Counted from the first letter of the stretch, positions 36,870 to 46,617 are shown. The stretch: 64,000 nucleotides of DNA from Shewanella putrefaciens (GCF_016406325.1 NZ_CP066370.1:4216001-4280000); one strand, 5' to 3'. Notes: a model not told the origin generated them from the letters alone. A program made the numbers and translations.

Positions 36870-38483
36870 ATGCTCTATCTTCTCGCTAGTTGTCTTGCAC
36901 TCTTAATCGGGCCACTGTTTTATCGCTATTTTTCATCGGGTAGCGGTCTACAGAAGGGACTCGATGGCTTTATATTTGTCTCTTTGGGCGGGTTGGTGCT
37001 CATCCATATCTTGCCAGAACTACTTGAGCATGGTGGCATTCTCGCGATCGTCTTTGTTATCCTCGGGCTTTGGGGGCCAACAGCCAGTGAACGATTATTT
37101 CATCGTTACTCTGAAATCACCCATAATTTCGCCCTTTTCCTTGGTATTAGCGGCTTATTGCTACATACCATGACTGATGGTAGTGCAATGGTGTTGGCAC
37201 AGCAGGAAGGTAACTCCATTCTGCTAGCGTTGGGCGTTATACTCCATCGGCTCCCTGTGGGGTTTGCCGTTTGGTGGATACTTAAACCCCATCTTGGTAT
37301 CCGTTGGACGCTCGTTATCTTTGCCGCCATTATGGTATTCACTGGCATAGGCTATTTTGCCAGCGAACAGCTTTTATCACACACAAGCATAGATAAAACT
37401 GTTTATTTACAAGCATTTGTAACAGGTTCAATTTTACATGTTGTATTACATCAACCCCATGGTCAGCATGAAACCGATAAACAAGGCAAATATGAATACC
37501 AAGCAGGTATTGGCAGCTTATTAGGGATAGCTTTATTAATGGCATTGCTGTTGATGGATACTGGTGGCCATCAACATGCCCACCATGATCACAGCACAGA
37601 GCAGCTAATACCTTGGTTGCTAATACTTGCCCCCATACTTCTACTGAGTTATACAGCGGCAGCAGTTCGATTTAAATTTGGCCTAACGCCTCAGGATAAC
37701 TGCTTAACTCGACGCTGGTTCCAACGCTTAGCGGGACCTGAAGCCTTGGTTATTACTTTCCTACTACTCGGACCTTGGTTTGCTTTATTTCAATTAGTTG
37801 TCACTTTGATTCTGAGCGTGTATTTAAGCTATGCTCAGGTTCAAATAACCGATCCACACTCTCAATTACCCCATCGTGCGCTGCATTTTGGTTTTGCGCA
37901 CTTAGTCGATCGTAGCGCGCCATGGATCCTACTGAGCTTAGTGCTAGTGAATCTTATCGGTCATCCATCAGTCCCCTTAAACCACCCTGTACTACAACTC
38001 ATAGTGCTGTTATTGGTTTTTTTACCTATGCGTTTCTGTAACTTAGGTGCTGCCGTATTAGCCTTAGCGCTTGCTTACAGTGGCTGGAGTCCGCTGGCGA
38101 TTATTCTGCCACTCATTGCGGCGCCGGTGCTTAATATTGCTCAGCTTAAATTGATGACTTGGCAGCAAAGAGGCGTATTGCTATCTCTTATTGCGATAGC
38201 CTTAATTGCCTCGATGCGTTTACCTGTGTGGTTTTCGCTTGTCACGCTACCGGAAATAATCAACATATTGGCACTGCTGATACTCTCCGCGCTTTTTGCT
38301 GCGAGTTTATTACGTTTAGGCCCTCGCCAGTTTTTACGTCGTCTTATGTTGGGTAAAGCAGAATCACATCAACATGGGCATGCACATAACGAGCACAGCC
38401 ATGGACACCCGCCAGTAAAAAATCAATCTCATACTCATTCACATGGGCATAGCAAGGCGGATAAAGACTCACACCACCACTAA
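36870..38483 (+). CDS. ZIP-like metal transporter fused to a permease-like domain
   Basis: Protein of 537 residues. The first half resembles a ZIP transporter: HILPELLEH, then HTMTDGSAM and HRLPVGFA, in the place of the family's paired metal-site helices. After a His-rich loop (HQHAHHDHS, about residue 235) the second half has helices ending in GAAVLALALAYSGWSP and LPLIAAPVLNIAQL, which resemble ArsP/DUF318-type permeases. A His-rich tail closes the protein. Zinc or another divalent metal is the likely substrate. The ATG at 36870 is used; a GTG lies three codons upstream. Confidence 0.65.
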   Translation: MLYLLASCLALLIGPLFYRYFSSGSGLQKGLDGFIFVSLGGLVLIHILPELLEHGGILAIVFVILGLWGPTASERLFHRYSEITHNFALFLGISGLLLHTMTDGSAMVLAQQEGNSILLALGVILHRLPVGFAVWWILKPHLGIRWTLVIFAAIMVFTGIGYFASEQLLSHTSIDKTVYLQAFVTGSILHVVLHQPHGQHETDKQGKYEYQAGIGSLLGIALLMALLLMDTGGHQHAHHDHSTEQLIPWLLILAPILLLSYTAAAVRFKFGLTPQDNCLTRRWFQRLAGPEALVITFLLLGPWFALFQLVVTLILSVYLSYAQVQITDPHSQLPHRALHFGFAHLVDRSAPWILLSLVLVNLIGHPSVPLNHPVLQLIVLLLVFLPMRFCNLGAAVLALALAYSGWSPLAIILPLIAAPVLNIAQLKLMTWQQRGVLLSLIAIALIASMRLPVWFSLVTLPEIINILALLILSALFAASLLRLGPRQFLRRLMLGKAESHQHGHAHNEHSHGHPPVKNQSHTHSHGHSKADKDSHHH

Positions 38484-38503
38484 TACTGTTCATTTGTGAG
38501 TAG

Positions 38504-38544
38504 ACAGGCTAAGTTAATCCAACATTGAGATTAATTTAGCCTGT
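38504..38544 (+). promoter_or_regulatory. Long hairpin directly before the NRDE gene start
   Basis: ACAGGCTAA-TTAATC pairs with GATTAA-TTAGCCTGT over about 16 positions. The hairpin ends two bases before the ATG at 38546, so no free ribosome binding site exists there. No T run follows, so it is not a standard terminator. Confidence 0.6.
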
Positions 38545-38545
38545 T

Positions 38546-39328
38546 ATGTGCATACTATTTGTGGCTATCAACGCCCATCCTCAGTACCCCCTCATCATCT
38601 GCGCTAACCGTGATGAGTTTCACCATAGGCCAACGGCCCCCGCCCATTATTGGTCACCAGACCATAATATTCTGGCAGGTAAAGATATGCAGGCTGGCGG
38701 CACTTGGTTTGGCGTCAATAAACAAGGACAAGTTGCTGGAGTCACTAATTTACGAGTGCCACAAAAGAGTCCTGAAGCGATGCGTAGTCGTGGAGAACTG
38801 ATTACTAAGGCACTCAGCTCTGGTTCACTGATTTGTCCTAATTGGCTTGCCGAGCATAGTGATAATTATCAGCCCTTCAACTTGGTTTTTGGGCAAGGTG
38901 TACATCTGTATTGTTTTAACAGCCTAAATAAGCAAACTATAAAACTATCCGATGGATTTCATGCCATTAGCAATGGAGCACTCGATGATATTTGGCCCAA
39001 AATGGCAAAGGGACAGCAGGCATTAGAGGCATTGATCAATCAATCGCAAAGTATAGAGATACCCGCTCTACTCCAACTGATGAAAGATGATTCCCAACCA
39101 TTGGATAACGAATTACCCAACACAGGAATTGGGCTCGAATGGGAGCGACGTTTAGCGGCAATTTATATTCGCCATCCCGATTATGGAACTCGCTCCACCA
39201 GCGTTTTACTAGAAGATGTTCAAGGCAGCATGCATTTCACCGAAGTGAGATACGATGGCAAAGGTAGGCAACTTGGGCAGCAGGATTTTCACTTCATGTT
39301 ACCCGTCACAACGAATACAGGCAGTTAG
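38546..39328 (+). CDS. NRDE/TANGO2-family protein
   Basis: Protein of 260 residues opening with MCILFVAINAHP and the signature CANRDEFHHRPT, as in the NRDE (TANGO2) family, whose members have been linked to haem trafficking and an Ntn-hydrolase-like fold with Cys2. Other conserved parts are AGTWFGVNKQGQVAGVTNLR-like and SNGALDDIWPK. No ribosome binding site is visible because a hairpin ends right before the start codon. Confidence 0.88.
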   Translation: MCILFVAINAHPQYPLIICANRDEFHHRPTAPAHYWSPDHNILAGKDMQAGGTWFGVNKQGQVAGVTNLRVPQKSPEAMRSRGELITKALSSGSLICPNWLAEHSDNYQPFNLVFGQGVHLYCFNSLNKQTIKLSDGFHAISNGALDDIWPKMAKGQQALEALINQSQSIEIPALLQLMKDDSQPLDNELPNTGIGLEWERRLAAIYIRHPDYGTRSTSVLLEDVQGSMHFTEVRYDGKGRQLGQQDFHFMLPVTTNTGS

Positions 39329-39336
39329 AGCAGAAC

Positions 39337-39789
39337 TTAGTCAGAGCTGTGATCCATGGTAATCACCCAGCGATCCTCTATTTTTTCAACCAACAAGGTA
39401 AATACGCCTGAAGGGGCATCCTTTGCACGGCGTAGATCCCAACGTCCCACAACCATGGCGGCATAATTACTTAACATTTTGATTTCTTTGATGGTGAACT
39501 TAAGCTCGCCCAACGCTTCTTTATTGGGATAATTCTTTTTATAAGCAGCAAGGGTTGCCTCCCAGCCATAGCTAAATTTTCCATTTGAAACAAAACGTAA
39601 TTGCTCATTTTTCCAATAGCCTTGCATATAGGCGTTAAGATCACCACGATTCCACGCATCTTCTTGGCCTTTGAGCATTTGGGTGATGTCATCCGTTGGT
39701 ACCGCATTTACATGGCAAGTCACTAAGAGTAAAAGCGTCGCCAAAACACGCTGCAACACAAGCATGTTTAATCGCCCTTTTTTCAACAT
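39337..39789 (-). CDS. Exported SnoaL/NTF2-like (DUF4440-type) protein
   Basis: Protein of 150 residues with a signal peptide (ending VNAV) and a single NTF2-like cone domain: ITQMLKGQEDAWNRGDLNAYM opens the fold and WVITMDHSSD closes it. Such proteins bind small ligands or act as small-molecule isomerases; the ligand here is unknown. The start at 39789 has a G-rich ribosome binding site; ATG 39765 with AAGGGC is equally possible. It is convergent with the NRDE gene. Confidence 0.8.
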   Translation of the reverse strand: MLKKGRLNMLVLQRVLATLLLLVTCHVNAVPTDDITQMLKGQEDAWNRGDLNAYMQGYWKNEQLRFVSNGKFSYGWEATLAAYKKNYPNKEALGELKFTIKEIKMLSNYAAMVVGRWDLRRAKDAPSGVFTLLVEKIEDRWVITMDHSSD

Positions 39790-39909
39790 CGTATCGTCCC
39801 CCCACAATCAAGTACTATAGCCAAATTAGTCTAGACTATCTTGCCTCGCTCATACCATAAGCTAAAATGCTGATGATATTATTAATTTTTCTACTCTGAG
39901 TATCTCACT

Positions 39910-40473
39910 ATGTTTACCATACTTTGCCGCTGGCTACTCAACATTTCAGGTTGGCAAATAGAAGGGCAACTCCCTGACTGTGCTAAATACATCGTCATCG
40001 TTGCGCCACACACCAGTAACTGGGATTTTATAGTAGGGGTTTTAGCCCGTGGCGCCTTAGGAACTCGAATTCACTTTCTCGGTAAACATCAACTCTTTAT
40101 CCCACCTTGGGGCTGGTTCTTTCGCGCCATAGGCGGCAGCCCAGTAGATAGGCGTAAAAATAATAATTTAGTCGATACTGCCGTACAACTTTTTGAATCT
40201 AAAGCCGATTACAAACTGGCACTCGCCCCCGAAGGTACCCGCAGCCCCGTAACGCGTTGGAAGTGCGGTTTCTACCATATTGCCAGCAAAGCTGGGGTAC
40301 CTATTACTCCTGTAGGGCTAGACTTTAGTCGCCGCACTGTCATTATACGGACGCCATTGCAGCCCTGTGGCGATATCACAACCGATATGCAGGATATTTT
40401 GAGCTTCTACCGCACCATTAAAGGTCGCCATCCTAAGGTGATCCCTGATTTTGTGGCGAGCGATAAACATTAA
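39910..40473 (+). CDS. PlsC-like lysophospholipid acyltransferase
   Basis: Protein of 187 residues with the glycerolipid acyltransferase motifs: HTSNWD (the HX4D catalytic motif, about residue 36), then GGSPVDRR, and PEGTRSP. It presumably acylates a membrane lipid intermediate; the small size suggests the plsC-like subgroup rather than the housekeeping PlsC. It lies 20 bases upstream of the LysE gene. Confidence 0.88.
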   Translation: MFTILCRWLLNISGWQIEGQLPDCAKYIVIVAPHTSNWDFIVGVLARGALGTRIHFLGKHQLFIPPWGWFFRAIGGSPVDRRKNNNLVDTAVQLFESKADYKLALAPEGTRSPVTRWKCGFYHIASKAGVPITPVGLDFSRRTVIIRTPLQPCGDITTDMQDILSFYRTIKGRHPKVIPDFVASDKH

Positions 40474-40493
40474 TTCAATTTAGAGCGACATAT

Positions 40494-41117
40494 ATGCACC
40501 CCGACACTTGGTTACTCTATCTTTTTGCCATTGTATTGATTGGCATTTCGCCCGGACCTATCGCTATGTTGTCTATGTCACATGGGATCCATTTCGGCAA
40601 AATACGCAGTATAGCTACAGGTCTTGGCAGTGTGAGTGCGGCTTTAATTTTGATGATGGCCTCTGCTGCAGGATTAGGTGCCGTTATCAGCGCTTCAGAC
40701 TATGGCTTTACCTTACTCAAATGGTGTGGTGCTGCCTATTTAGTATTTTTAGGTATTAAACTGCTACTGACGAAAAGCCATGCGGCCCCCATTGAAGTCA
40801 GCCAATTAAAAGGTAAAGGGACACCTAAACAACTCTACAAACAGGCTTTTCTTGTGGGAATAAGCAATCCAAAAGATTTACTGTTTTTTGCCGCATTGTT
40901 TCCGCAATTTATTGATATCTCCGCGCCGCAAGTGCCACAACTGACCCTATTAGCACTTACATGGGCCGTAGTGGATTTTGGATTTGTGATGATTTACGCC
41001 AGTATGGCAAACGTACTTGCACCAACGCTTAGGGCAAGTAACAAACTCCATTGGTTTGACAGAACCAGCGGCGGAGTATTTTTAACCCTCGCCGTGATTC
41101 TGATCAGTCGAGACTAA
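40494..41117 (+). CDS. LysE/RhtB-family amino acid exporter
   Basis: Membrane protein of 207 residues with about six helices. The opening ISPGPIAMLSMSHGIHFG and the LVGISNPKDLLFFAALFPQF segment are typical of RhtB-type exporters of homoserine, threonine or other amino acids. It may be cotranscribed with the acyltransferase gene. Its stop codon overlaps that of the convergent MscS gene by four bases. Confidence 0.92.
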   Translation: MHPDTWLLYLFAIVLIGISPGPIAMLSMSHGIHFGKIRSIATGLGSVSAALILMMASAAGLGAVISASDYGFTLLKWCGAAYLVFLGIKLLLTKSHAAPIEVSQLKGKGTPKQLYKQAFLVGISNPKDLLFFAALFPQFIDISAPQVPQLTLLALTWAVVDFGFVMIYASMANVLAPTLRASNKLHWFDRTSGGVFLTLAVILISRD

Positions 41118-42382
41118 CCCTCGACCTTAACCGATTTTAGACTGCGGATATCATTGCCTGTCGGCGCTTGGAAGGCCTGCAAACCAAACTCAGGCAATAC
41201 CGCAAAAATATGGTCAAATATGTCGGCTTGGATTGCCTCATAAAATGCCCAGCGGGTATCGTTAGTAAAGATATAAATCTCAATAGGCAATCCCTCGGTC
41301 GTCGGCGCTAACTGGCGCACCATCAAGGTCATATCCTTATGCACTTTATCGTGACGTTGCAAATATTCCTGTAAATAAGCACGGAAAGTCCCGACATTTG
41401 TTAAATGCCGTCCATTCACTATCATATCAAGGTCAGAAACCTTAGCATTTGACTCGCGGATTTCATTAATTTTTGCAGGAAAATATTCTTTCAAGCAGTT
41501 GATTTTACTGAGGCGATTCCGATCATCCTCAGTCAAAAACTTAATACTATTGATATCGATATTTACCGCACGCTTAATCCTACGGCCACCCGACTCAGAC
41601 ATACCACGCCAGTTACGAAACGCATCCGAGACTAACGCGTATGCGGGGATCATAGTGATGGTTTTGTCCCAGTTGCGCACTTTGACAGTGGTTAACGAGA
41701 CCTCTTCGACTGCGCCATCGGCACCGTACTTGTCCATCTGGATCCAGTCGCCCTTGCTCACCATTCGGTTTGCCGCCAACTGAATACCCGCCACAAAACC
41801 TAGAATAGTGTCGCGAAACACCAGCATCACAAAACCCGTTGCCACACCTAAGCCGCTGAGGAAGTACACAGGTGACTGATCAGCCAAGATTGAGATAGAA
41901 ACAATAATCCCAACAAAGAACAAAAACAGCTTAGTTAACTGCACAAAACTTTTAACAGGGAGACGTCGTCCAACTAGGTTCACATCTGATATTTCATCAA
42001 CCGCATCTAAAGCAGCATAAATGGCGCGGATCATCAGTACCACTAACCAAATACTCAATAGTCGGTCAACCAGACCACTTAATAATGGATGTTCCGTTAA
42101 GGCTATAGGGATCAATAAATTAAGCACTATGGCAGGCACTACCATCGCCAGCTTTTCAAGCACTTTATGACGCATAAAAACATCATCCCAAGTCACCTTA
42201 GAACGTTGGATCACCATATTAACGGCTCGAATAACGACACGCCGAACAATGAAATAGGCGATTCCCGCCAAGAGTAAACAAGCAAAAATGATGATGGTGG
42301 TAGACATTCCATCAGAGGGTTGGCTATCAATTCCAAAGCCCGCTAGCCACTTAGAAATTTCGAGCCTTATTTCTTGATCCAC
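41114..42382 (-). CDS. MscS-family mechanosensitive channel (YbdG-like)
   Basis: Protein of 422 residues with five or more helices, the pore helix region GLGVATGFVMLVFRDTILGFVAGIQ, and a cytoplasmic beta domain including GDWIQMDKYGADGAVEEVSLTTVKVRNWDKT. The length and the insert in the cytoplasmic part match YbdG (MscM) rather than short MscS. It opens on membrane stretch to release osmolytes. The start is GTG with AGGAG seven bases upstream. Confidence 0.9.
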   Translation of the reverse strand: MDQEIRLEISKWLAGFGIDSQPSDGMSTTIIIFACLLLAGIAYFIVRRVVIRAVNMVIQRSKVTWDDVFMRHKVLEKLAMVVPAIVLNLLIPIALTEHPLLSGLVDRLLSIWLVVLMIRAIYAALDAVDEISDVNLVGRRLPVKSFVQLTKLFLFFVGIIVSISILADQSPVYFLSGLGVATGFVMLVFRDTILGFVAGIQLAANRMVSKGDWIQMDKYGADGAVEEVSLTTVKVRNWDKTITMIPAYALVSDAFRNWRGMSESGGRRIKRAVNIDINSIKFLTEDDRNRLSKINCLKEYFPAKINEIRESNAKVSDLDMIVNGRHLTNVGTFRAYLQEYLQRHDKVHKDMTLMVRQLAPTTEGLPIEIYIFTNDTRWAFYEAIQADIFDHIFAVLPEFGLQAFQAPTGNDIRSLKSVKVEG

Positions 42383-42530
42383 AGTTTCACTCCTAACTGG
42401 GTTAACACAATAGCCGTTACTAAGGTATCTCCAAGCTCAGTTCGATTAATACCTTAGTGAAAGCACATTACTCTTTAAAAAATTAACAACACATTATTTA
42501 GAATAATTTCGCTCTCACAGCGATAGAAAC

Positions 42531-42923
42531 TTAGCGTTCCAATTCTTCCCTAGCCTTGGCAAGCTCAGCCTCAACTTCAGCAACCTTAGCCTGTTTTTTA
42601 CTGACTTTATCCATCGGCCGGCCTTCTTTTACCGTTTGAGTCAGTTCATTTTGACGTTCGACTAACTTCGCTTCCAACGCCTGTATTTTTGCCAATCGCT
42701 CAGCATATAGCTTATCGTCATTACAATGGGTCATGACTTCTTTATAGGCTTTTTCAAGCCCTGCTACTTTATATGTATTACCCGCCGTTTTAGCATGCTC
42801 AATTTGCTGGCTAATGGCCTCTAACTTGGCGGCACAGCCGCGTTGGGGTACATCATCAGCAAAGACTGGTAAGCTGAATGCTACACCTGTCACTAATCCC
42901 AAAATCACTGGCTTAATTTGCAT
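42531..42923 (-). CDS. DUF1090 periplasmic protein (YqjC-like)
   Basis: Protein of 130 residues: signal peptide ending VFAD, a Cys-containing RGCAAKLEAI segment, and a long charged helix that should form a coiled coil. This is the DUF1090/YqjC arrangement; function unknown. ATG 42923 has AAGGGG about seven bases upstream; the frame upstream overlaps nothing useful. It lies 44 bases after scsD and may be the last gene of that operon. Confidence 0.85.
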   Translation of the reverse strand: MQIKPVILGLVTGVAFSLPVFADDVPQRGCAAKLEAISQQIEHAKTAGNTYKVAGLEKAYKEVMTHCNDDKLYAERLAKIQALEAKLVERQNELTQTVKEGRPMDKVSKKQAKVAEVEAELAKAREELER

Positions 42924-42967
42924 ACTTAATCCCCTTTCACTCAATGCGATATGTTTGCTGGTTCCGT

Positions 42968-43492
42968 TTAAGCAAGGAGCATTCGCCACCACATACCGGG
43001 CAGGCTAGTAAAGCCTGTCGTGTAGTGTTTTAACTCACCTTCTTTAACGATCATAATGGTTGGCGTTGCCTGTAATGACCAATCACGGGCAATCTTACTG
43101 TCACTATCATTAATAGTGTCAAAGCCATAACCCTGATGTTGAAGATATTTTCTCAGTTTATCATCCTCACCCGAACTCATGGCAACCGTGACCACAGGGT
43201 AATAGGCCGACATTTGACTCACCGCTGGGCTGACATAATTACACACAGGGCACCAAGTGCCCCAAAAGTACACTAATACTGCCTGATCTTGACTAAGTTT
43301 TGCGATATCAACCTCAACCCCGGTCAAAGTCATTCCTTGTAACGGCGGCAAATTATCCCGCGGGATATCTTTGCCGCGCCAGATGTCCATCACGCTGGTC
43401 AATACAAGGACGATTAACAGCCAAAGTGCTAGCTGTTTAATCCAGCCCAATATGCGTTTAGGTAAAGATATTGAAACCTGTTCGGCGTTCAT
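42968..43492 (-). CDS. scsD: ScsD-like membrane-anchored thioredoxin
   Basis: TlpA/ScsD-like protein of 174 residues with one N-terminal membrane helix and a periplasmic thioredoxin domain holding the WCPVC active site and the cis-Pro loop ATPTIM. It starts at ATG 43492, four bases after the scsC stop, with AAAGGAAA upstream. It probably receives electrons from ScsB and acts on periplasmic thiols under copper stress, as in Salmonella. It completes an scsB-scsC-scsD order. Confidence 0.85.
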   Translation of the reverse strand: MNAEQVSISLPKRILGWIKQLALWLLIVLVLTSVMDIWRGKDIPRDNLPPLQGMTLTGVEVDIAKLSQDQAVLVYFWGTWCPVCNYVSPAVSQMSAYYPVVTVAMSSGEDDKLRKYLQHQGYGFDTINDSDSKIARDWSLQATPTIMIVKEGELKHYTTGFTSLPGMWWRMLLA

Positions 43493-43496
43493 ATTT

Positions 43497-44402
43497 TCAG
43501 TTTCCTTTGGCTGCATCTTGACGGATTTTCTGCGTCTTATCTTTGGCGGCAATCGCGGCTTCAAGCTGTGCTTTTAACTCTTCGTAAGGCACTAATCCGG
43601 GAATAAGCGTATCGGCCACTATCATACTTGGGGTGCCACCTATACCTAAATCATTCATTAAATTAATATTGTCATCGACCATTTTAGCAACGCGTTCATC
43701 TATATTGCCCACCCAACGCTCGGTGTCCGTCAGCTTAGCGACCTTAGCGATGGCGGCGGCATCGAGTCCACGCGGACTCGACATCAACATATCCTTCACT
43801 TTGAGATACTTTTCAGGCTCGTTTAACCAAACCGTTTGGGCAAAATCGACCGCCATTTTGGAGCCTTCGCCCTGCAGCGGCACCATTTTGACTATGATCT
43901 TTAACTGCGGAAACTCCTCAATCAACTTGTTCAGCGAAGGTTCGATTTTCTTACAGTATGGACAGTTAAGATCGGTGAAATACACCATAGATATCTCAGG
44001 CGTTGCAGCCCCCTTCCATGGGTCACTTTTGGTTTCATACATGGCTTGATGATGACTCGCTAAGCTAGCCTGCATTGCGGCATCTGCGCCCTGTTGCTCC
44101 CTAGCTTGCCACGCAAGAATCGCTTCTCTCATTAGGTCCGGATCATTAATCAAGGCATCTTTAATGATGGCTCGCACTTCTTGCTGCTGCGCCGCCGATA
44201 AACTGCTGTCCTTGGCATGGGCAGCCGTGCTCAGCGAAGGCAAAGAGACCACCAGCATTGCCATGGCCACTCCCGATATGGCAAACATCTGCAACTGACG
44301 ATGTTTGAATAAAAGGCTAAATTTCGACATAAGTGTGGTGCCAATAATTTGATTTCCCTGCATTGATTCCGTTTCTTTTTTTACTGTAATCATCTGTTTC
44401 AT
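43497..44402 (-). CDS. scsC: ScsC-like periplasmic disulfide isomerase
   Basis: DsbA/DsbG-like protein of 301 residues with the CPYC active site (NCPYCKK) and the cis-Pro GTPSMI loop. A helical stretch before the thioredoxin fold (about residues 68-110) matches the trimerisation stalk known in Proteus ScsC. The signal-like hydrophobic segment (about residues 37-62) lies behind a long N-terminus if ATG 44402 is used; a start at 44361 or 44328 is possible. ScsC is kept reduced by ScsB and acts as isomerase or copper chaperone. Confidence 0.85.
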   Translation of the reverse strand: MKQMITVKKETESMQGNQIIGTTLMSKFSLLFKHRQLQMFAISGVAMAMLVVSLPSLSTAAHAKDSSLSAAQQQEVRAIIKDALINDPDLMREAILAWQAREQQGADAAMQASLASHHQAMYETKSDPWKGAATPEISMVYFTDLNCPYCKKIEPSLNKLIEEFPQLKIIVKMVPLQGEGSKMAVDFAQTVWLNEPEKYLKVKDMLMSSPRGLDAAAIAKVAKLTDTERWVGNIDERVAKMVDDNINLMNDLGIGGTPSMIVADTLIPGLVPYEELKAQLEAAIAAKDKTQKIRQDAAKGN

Positions 44403-44419
44403 AATACGTTTCCATTTTT

Positions 44420-44441
44420 AGGTCAGGGTTATCCCTGACCT
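44420..44441 (-). other. Hairpin between scsB and scsC
   Basis: AGGTCAGGG-TTAT-CCCTGACCT is a perfect nine-base-pair stem in the 118-base gap between scsB and scsC. It is not followed by a T run on the minus strand and may tune the relative output of the two genes or protect processed mRNA ends. Confidence 0.6.
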
Positions 44442-44520
44442 GAGTATTTGTTAAGTTTCACTTGGCTAGCTCACCAGTGATTACCGAGTGAGGCTGGTCG
44501 TTAGCGTTATTTCCCTGCCA

Positions 44521-46617
44521 CTACGGATGACTTTCAGGGGATGCTGATGCCTGCTCAATCGCAGCAAGCACAAGGTCAGTCGATAGAATTTCCGGCAGCT
44601 CAATCCCCTGCGGTGCACCCGGGCCGTAAACCACGTTGAATGGCACCCCGAAACGATTATGGCTTTGCAGGTAGTGAGTAATAGGCTCAGAAGGCGTAGT
44701 CCAATCGCCCTTCATCGGCACAATATGCGGCTGTTGCAACAGGCTATAAACAGGGTCTTGCAAGATCACACCAACTTTATTGGCCTTACAAGTGATACAC
44801 CAATCGGCAGTCACATCGACAAATACTGTCTTGCCCTGAGCGACCTGCTGATTAATCAATGCTTGATCCAATGGCGTCCAAGCAAGATCCGCAGGTAAAG
44901 GTTTAGCCCACTGATTCAGCGTCATAAAGGCAATAACCGCCGACAGTAAAATACCGATACCTAAGCAGCTCACAATGGCAATCGCACCATATTTTTTAGC
45001 CATAAACACCATAAATATCAGTGTAATGAAAGCCGCTAATGGCCACAGGTACAGCATATCGATAAAGCTAGCCAACAAGCTAATGAGCCATAAACTGGTG
45101 AGGAGCAACATGCCGGAGAAAAACACTTTGACTGTATTCATCCAGCGACCGGGTTTAGGGAAATAACCCGCCACCTGCGGAAATGCCGCCACAATCAACC
45201 AAGGGAACGCCATACCCACGGCCAACGCAGTGAAGATGGCAAACAAGCTCAGTACATCGGCGCCCAAAGCGAAGGCGACCGCAGTACCCAAAAATGGTGC
45301 ACTGCACGGTGTCGCCAGCAGCGTCGCAAACATACCCTGTAAAAAATGACCGCTGTTATTATTACCGCCCGTTGTCGCTAACTTGGTTTGCACGTTAGAG
45401 GGTAAGTTAATCTCAAATACACCTAACATATTGAAGGCAAACACTGTGGTCACCAGCGCCATAAAGCCGATAAACCAAGGGTTTTGGAACTGTACTCCCC
45501 AGCCTATCGCTTGACCCGTGAGCTTAAGCATTAAGATAAAGCCAGCCAATAACCAGAATGAGGCCAATATCCCCAACGCCGATGCGATGAACTGTTGGCG
45601 AATTTGATTACGCTTCAGATCAGGCGCGGCCACCACTGAGCTGAGCTTTATGCCGAGTACTGGTAACACGCAGGGCATAACGTTTAAGATCAAACCACCG
45701 ATAAGTGCTAACAAAATCATACCAAATATCGAGGTACCTTCTTGGGTAATCACCACAGGCTTAACTTCGGCGCTGTATTCCAACGCCCGCTCGCTATCGG
45801 CGACAGTCATGTTCAGCGATTTACCCAAAACTTCAGGCTCACCCAACCAGCTTTGACCAGTAAAAATACCAATCAACTGCTGGCCATTTGCTTCACTTTC
45901 GCTTGGCTTTAAGCTCACTAGCTTAAATGTGGTATCCGGCTCACCATCGATAATCACCGTGGGTTGCTGCCAATTGGCATCATTAAGTCTGACTTCAAGT
46001 TGACCTTTAGCGGCATCCCAACCCATGGTCATGGCAGGATTTTGGCCCTCTTGGGTCAGCACTTTTTGTGGCACAAGCGACACGGCCTTGTTGTAAGCCA
46101 ACATGGCATCGGTATCTGCTTGCAGCGCATTGGGAGTGAAATCAAGACTAATCAGATAATCCGTCAGAACACAGATAGTGGTACAGGTCGACAAGGTCAC
46201 TTTGCCACGCAACTGAGTTGGGGCAGCGATATCATCGACTTTTAGGGTTAATGGAAAGGTGGTATTGCCTTTGTAACCAAAGGTTTGTAACCCCAATAAT
46301 GAGAATTCCTCTGGCGCTGGCCATCTCCAATCCACTTGCTGTAGATTGTGTGAGCCATCCCATTTTATCGTCGGCGCGATACCGCCTTCCCCAGGACTGC
46401 GCCAATAGGTTTTCCAATCACCCTCAAGTTGTACTTCAAGCACAGCGGGCAAAGTATTCGTTGCGGGATCAACTTCGCCCGTCAGCATAAAACGTACTTT
46501 GGCTGGCGGGTGATTATCATTAACCAACCAGCCCGTCGATGCGGCCATTAGCGACGGACTCGTCACTATCAAGGCGAGTATCCAGAATTTGGTAAATATG
46601 GATTTTAATATACTCAT
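44521..46617 (-). CDS. scsB: ScsB-like thiol:disulfide reductase (DsbD family)
   Basis: Protein of 698 residues: signal peptide, a two-part periplasmic N-domain (with the CTTICVLTDY redox segment near residue 145), eight-helix DsbD core (about 290-570, with NVMPCVLPVLGIKL and TPCSAPFLGTA holding the membrane Cys pair), and a C-terminal thioredoxin with WCITC (about residue 606). It passes electrons from cytosolic thioredoxin to ScsC and ScsD. A GGGAAC ribosome binding site precedes the ATG. It heads the operon with scsC and scsD. Confidence 0.93.
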   Translation of the reverse strand: MSILKSIFTKFWILALIVTSPSLMAASTGWLVNDNHPPAKVRFMLTGEVDPATNTLPAVLEVQLEGDWKTYWRSPGEGGIAPTIKWDGSHNLQQVDWRWPAPEEFSLLGLQTFGYKGNTTFPLTLKVDDIAAPTQLRGKVTLSTCTTICVLTDYLISLDFTPNALQADTDAMLAYNKAVSLVPQKVLTQEGQNPAMTMGWDAAKGQLEVRLNDANWQQPTVIIDGEPDTTFKLVSLKPSESEANGQQLIGIFTGQSWLGEPEVLGKSLNMTVADSERALEYSAEVKPVVITQEGTSIFGMILLALIGGLILNVMPCVLPVLGIKLSSVVAAPDLKRNQIRQQFIASALGILASFWLLAGFILMLKLTGQAIGWGVQFQNPWFIGFMALVTTVFAFNMLGVFEINLPSNVQTKLATTGGNNNSGHFLQGMFATLLATPCSAPFLGTAVAFALGADVLSLFAIFTALAVGMAFPWLIVAAFPQVAGYFPKPGRWMNTVKVFFSGMLLLTSLWLISLLASFIDMLYLWPLAAFITLIFMVFMAKKYGAIAIVSCLGIGILLSAVIAFMTLNQWAKPLPADLAWTPLDQALINQQVAQGKTVFVDVTADWCITCKANKVGVILQDPVYSLLQQPHIVPMKGDWTTPSEPITHYLQSHNRFGVPFNVVYGPGAPQGIELPEILSTDLVLAAIEQASASPESHP

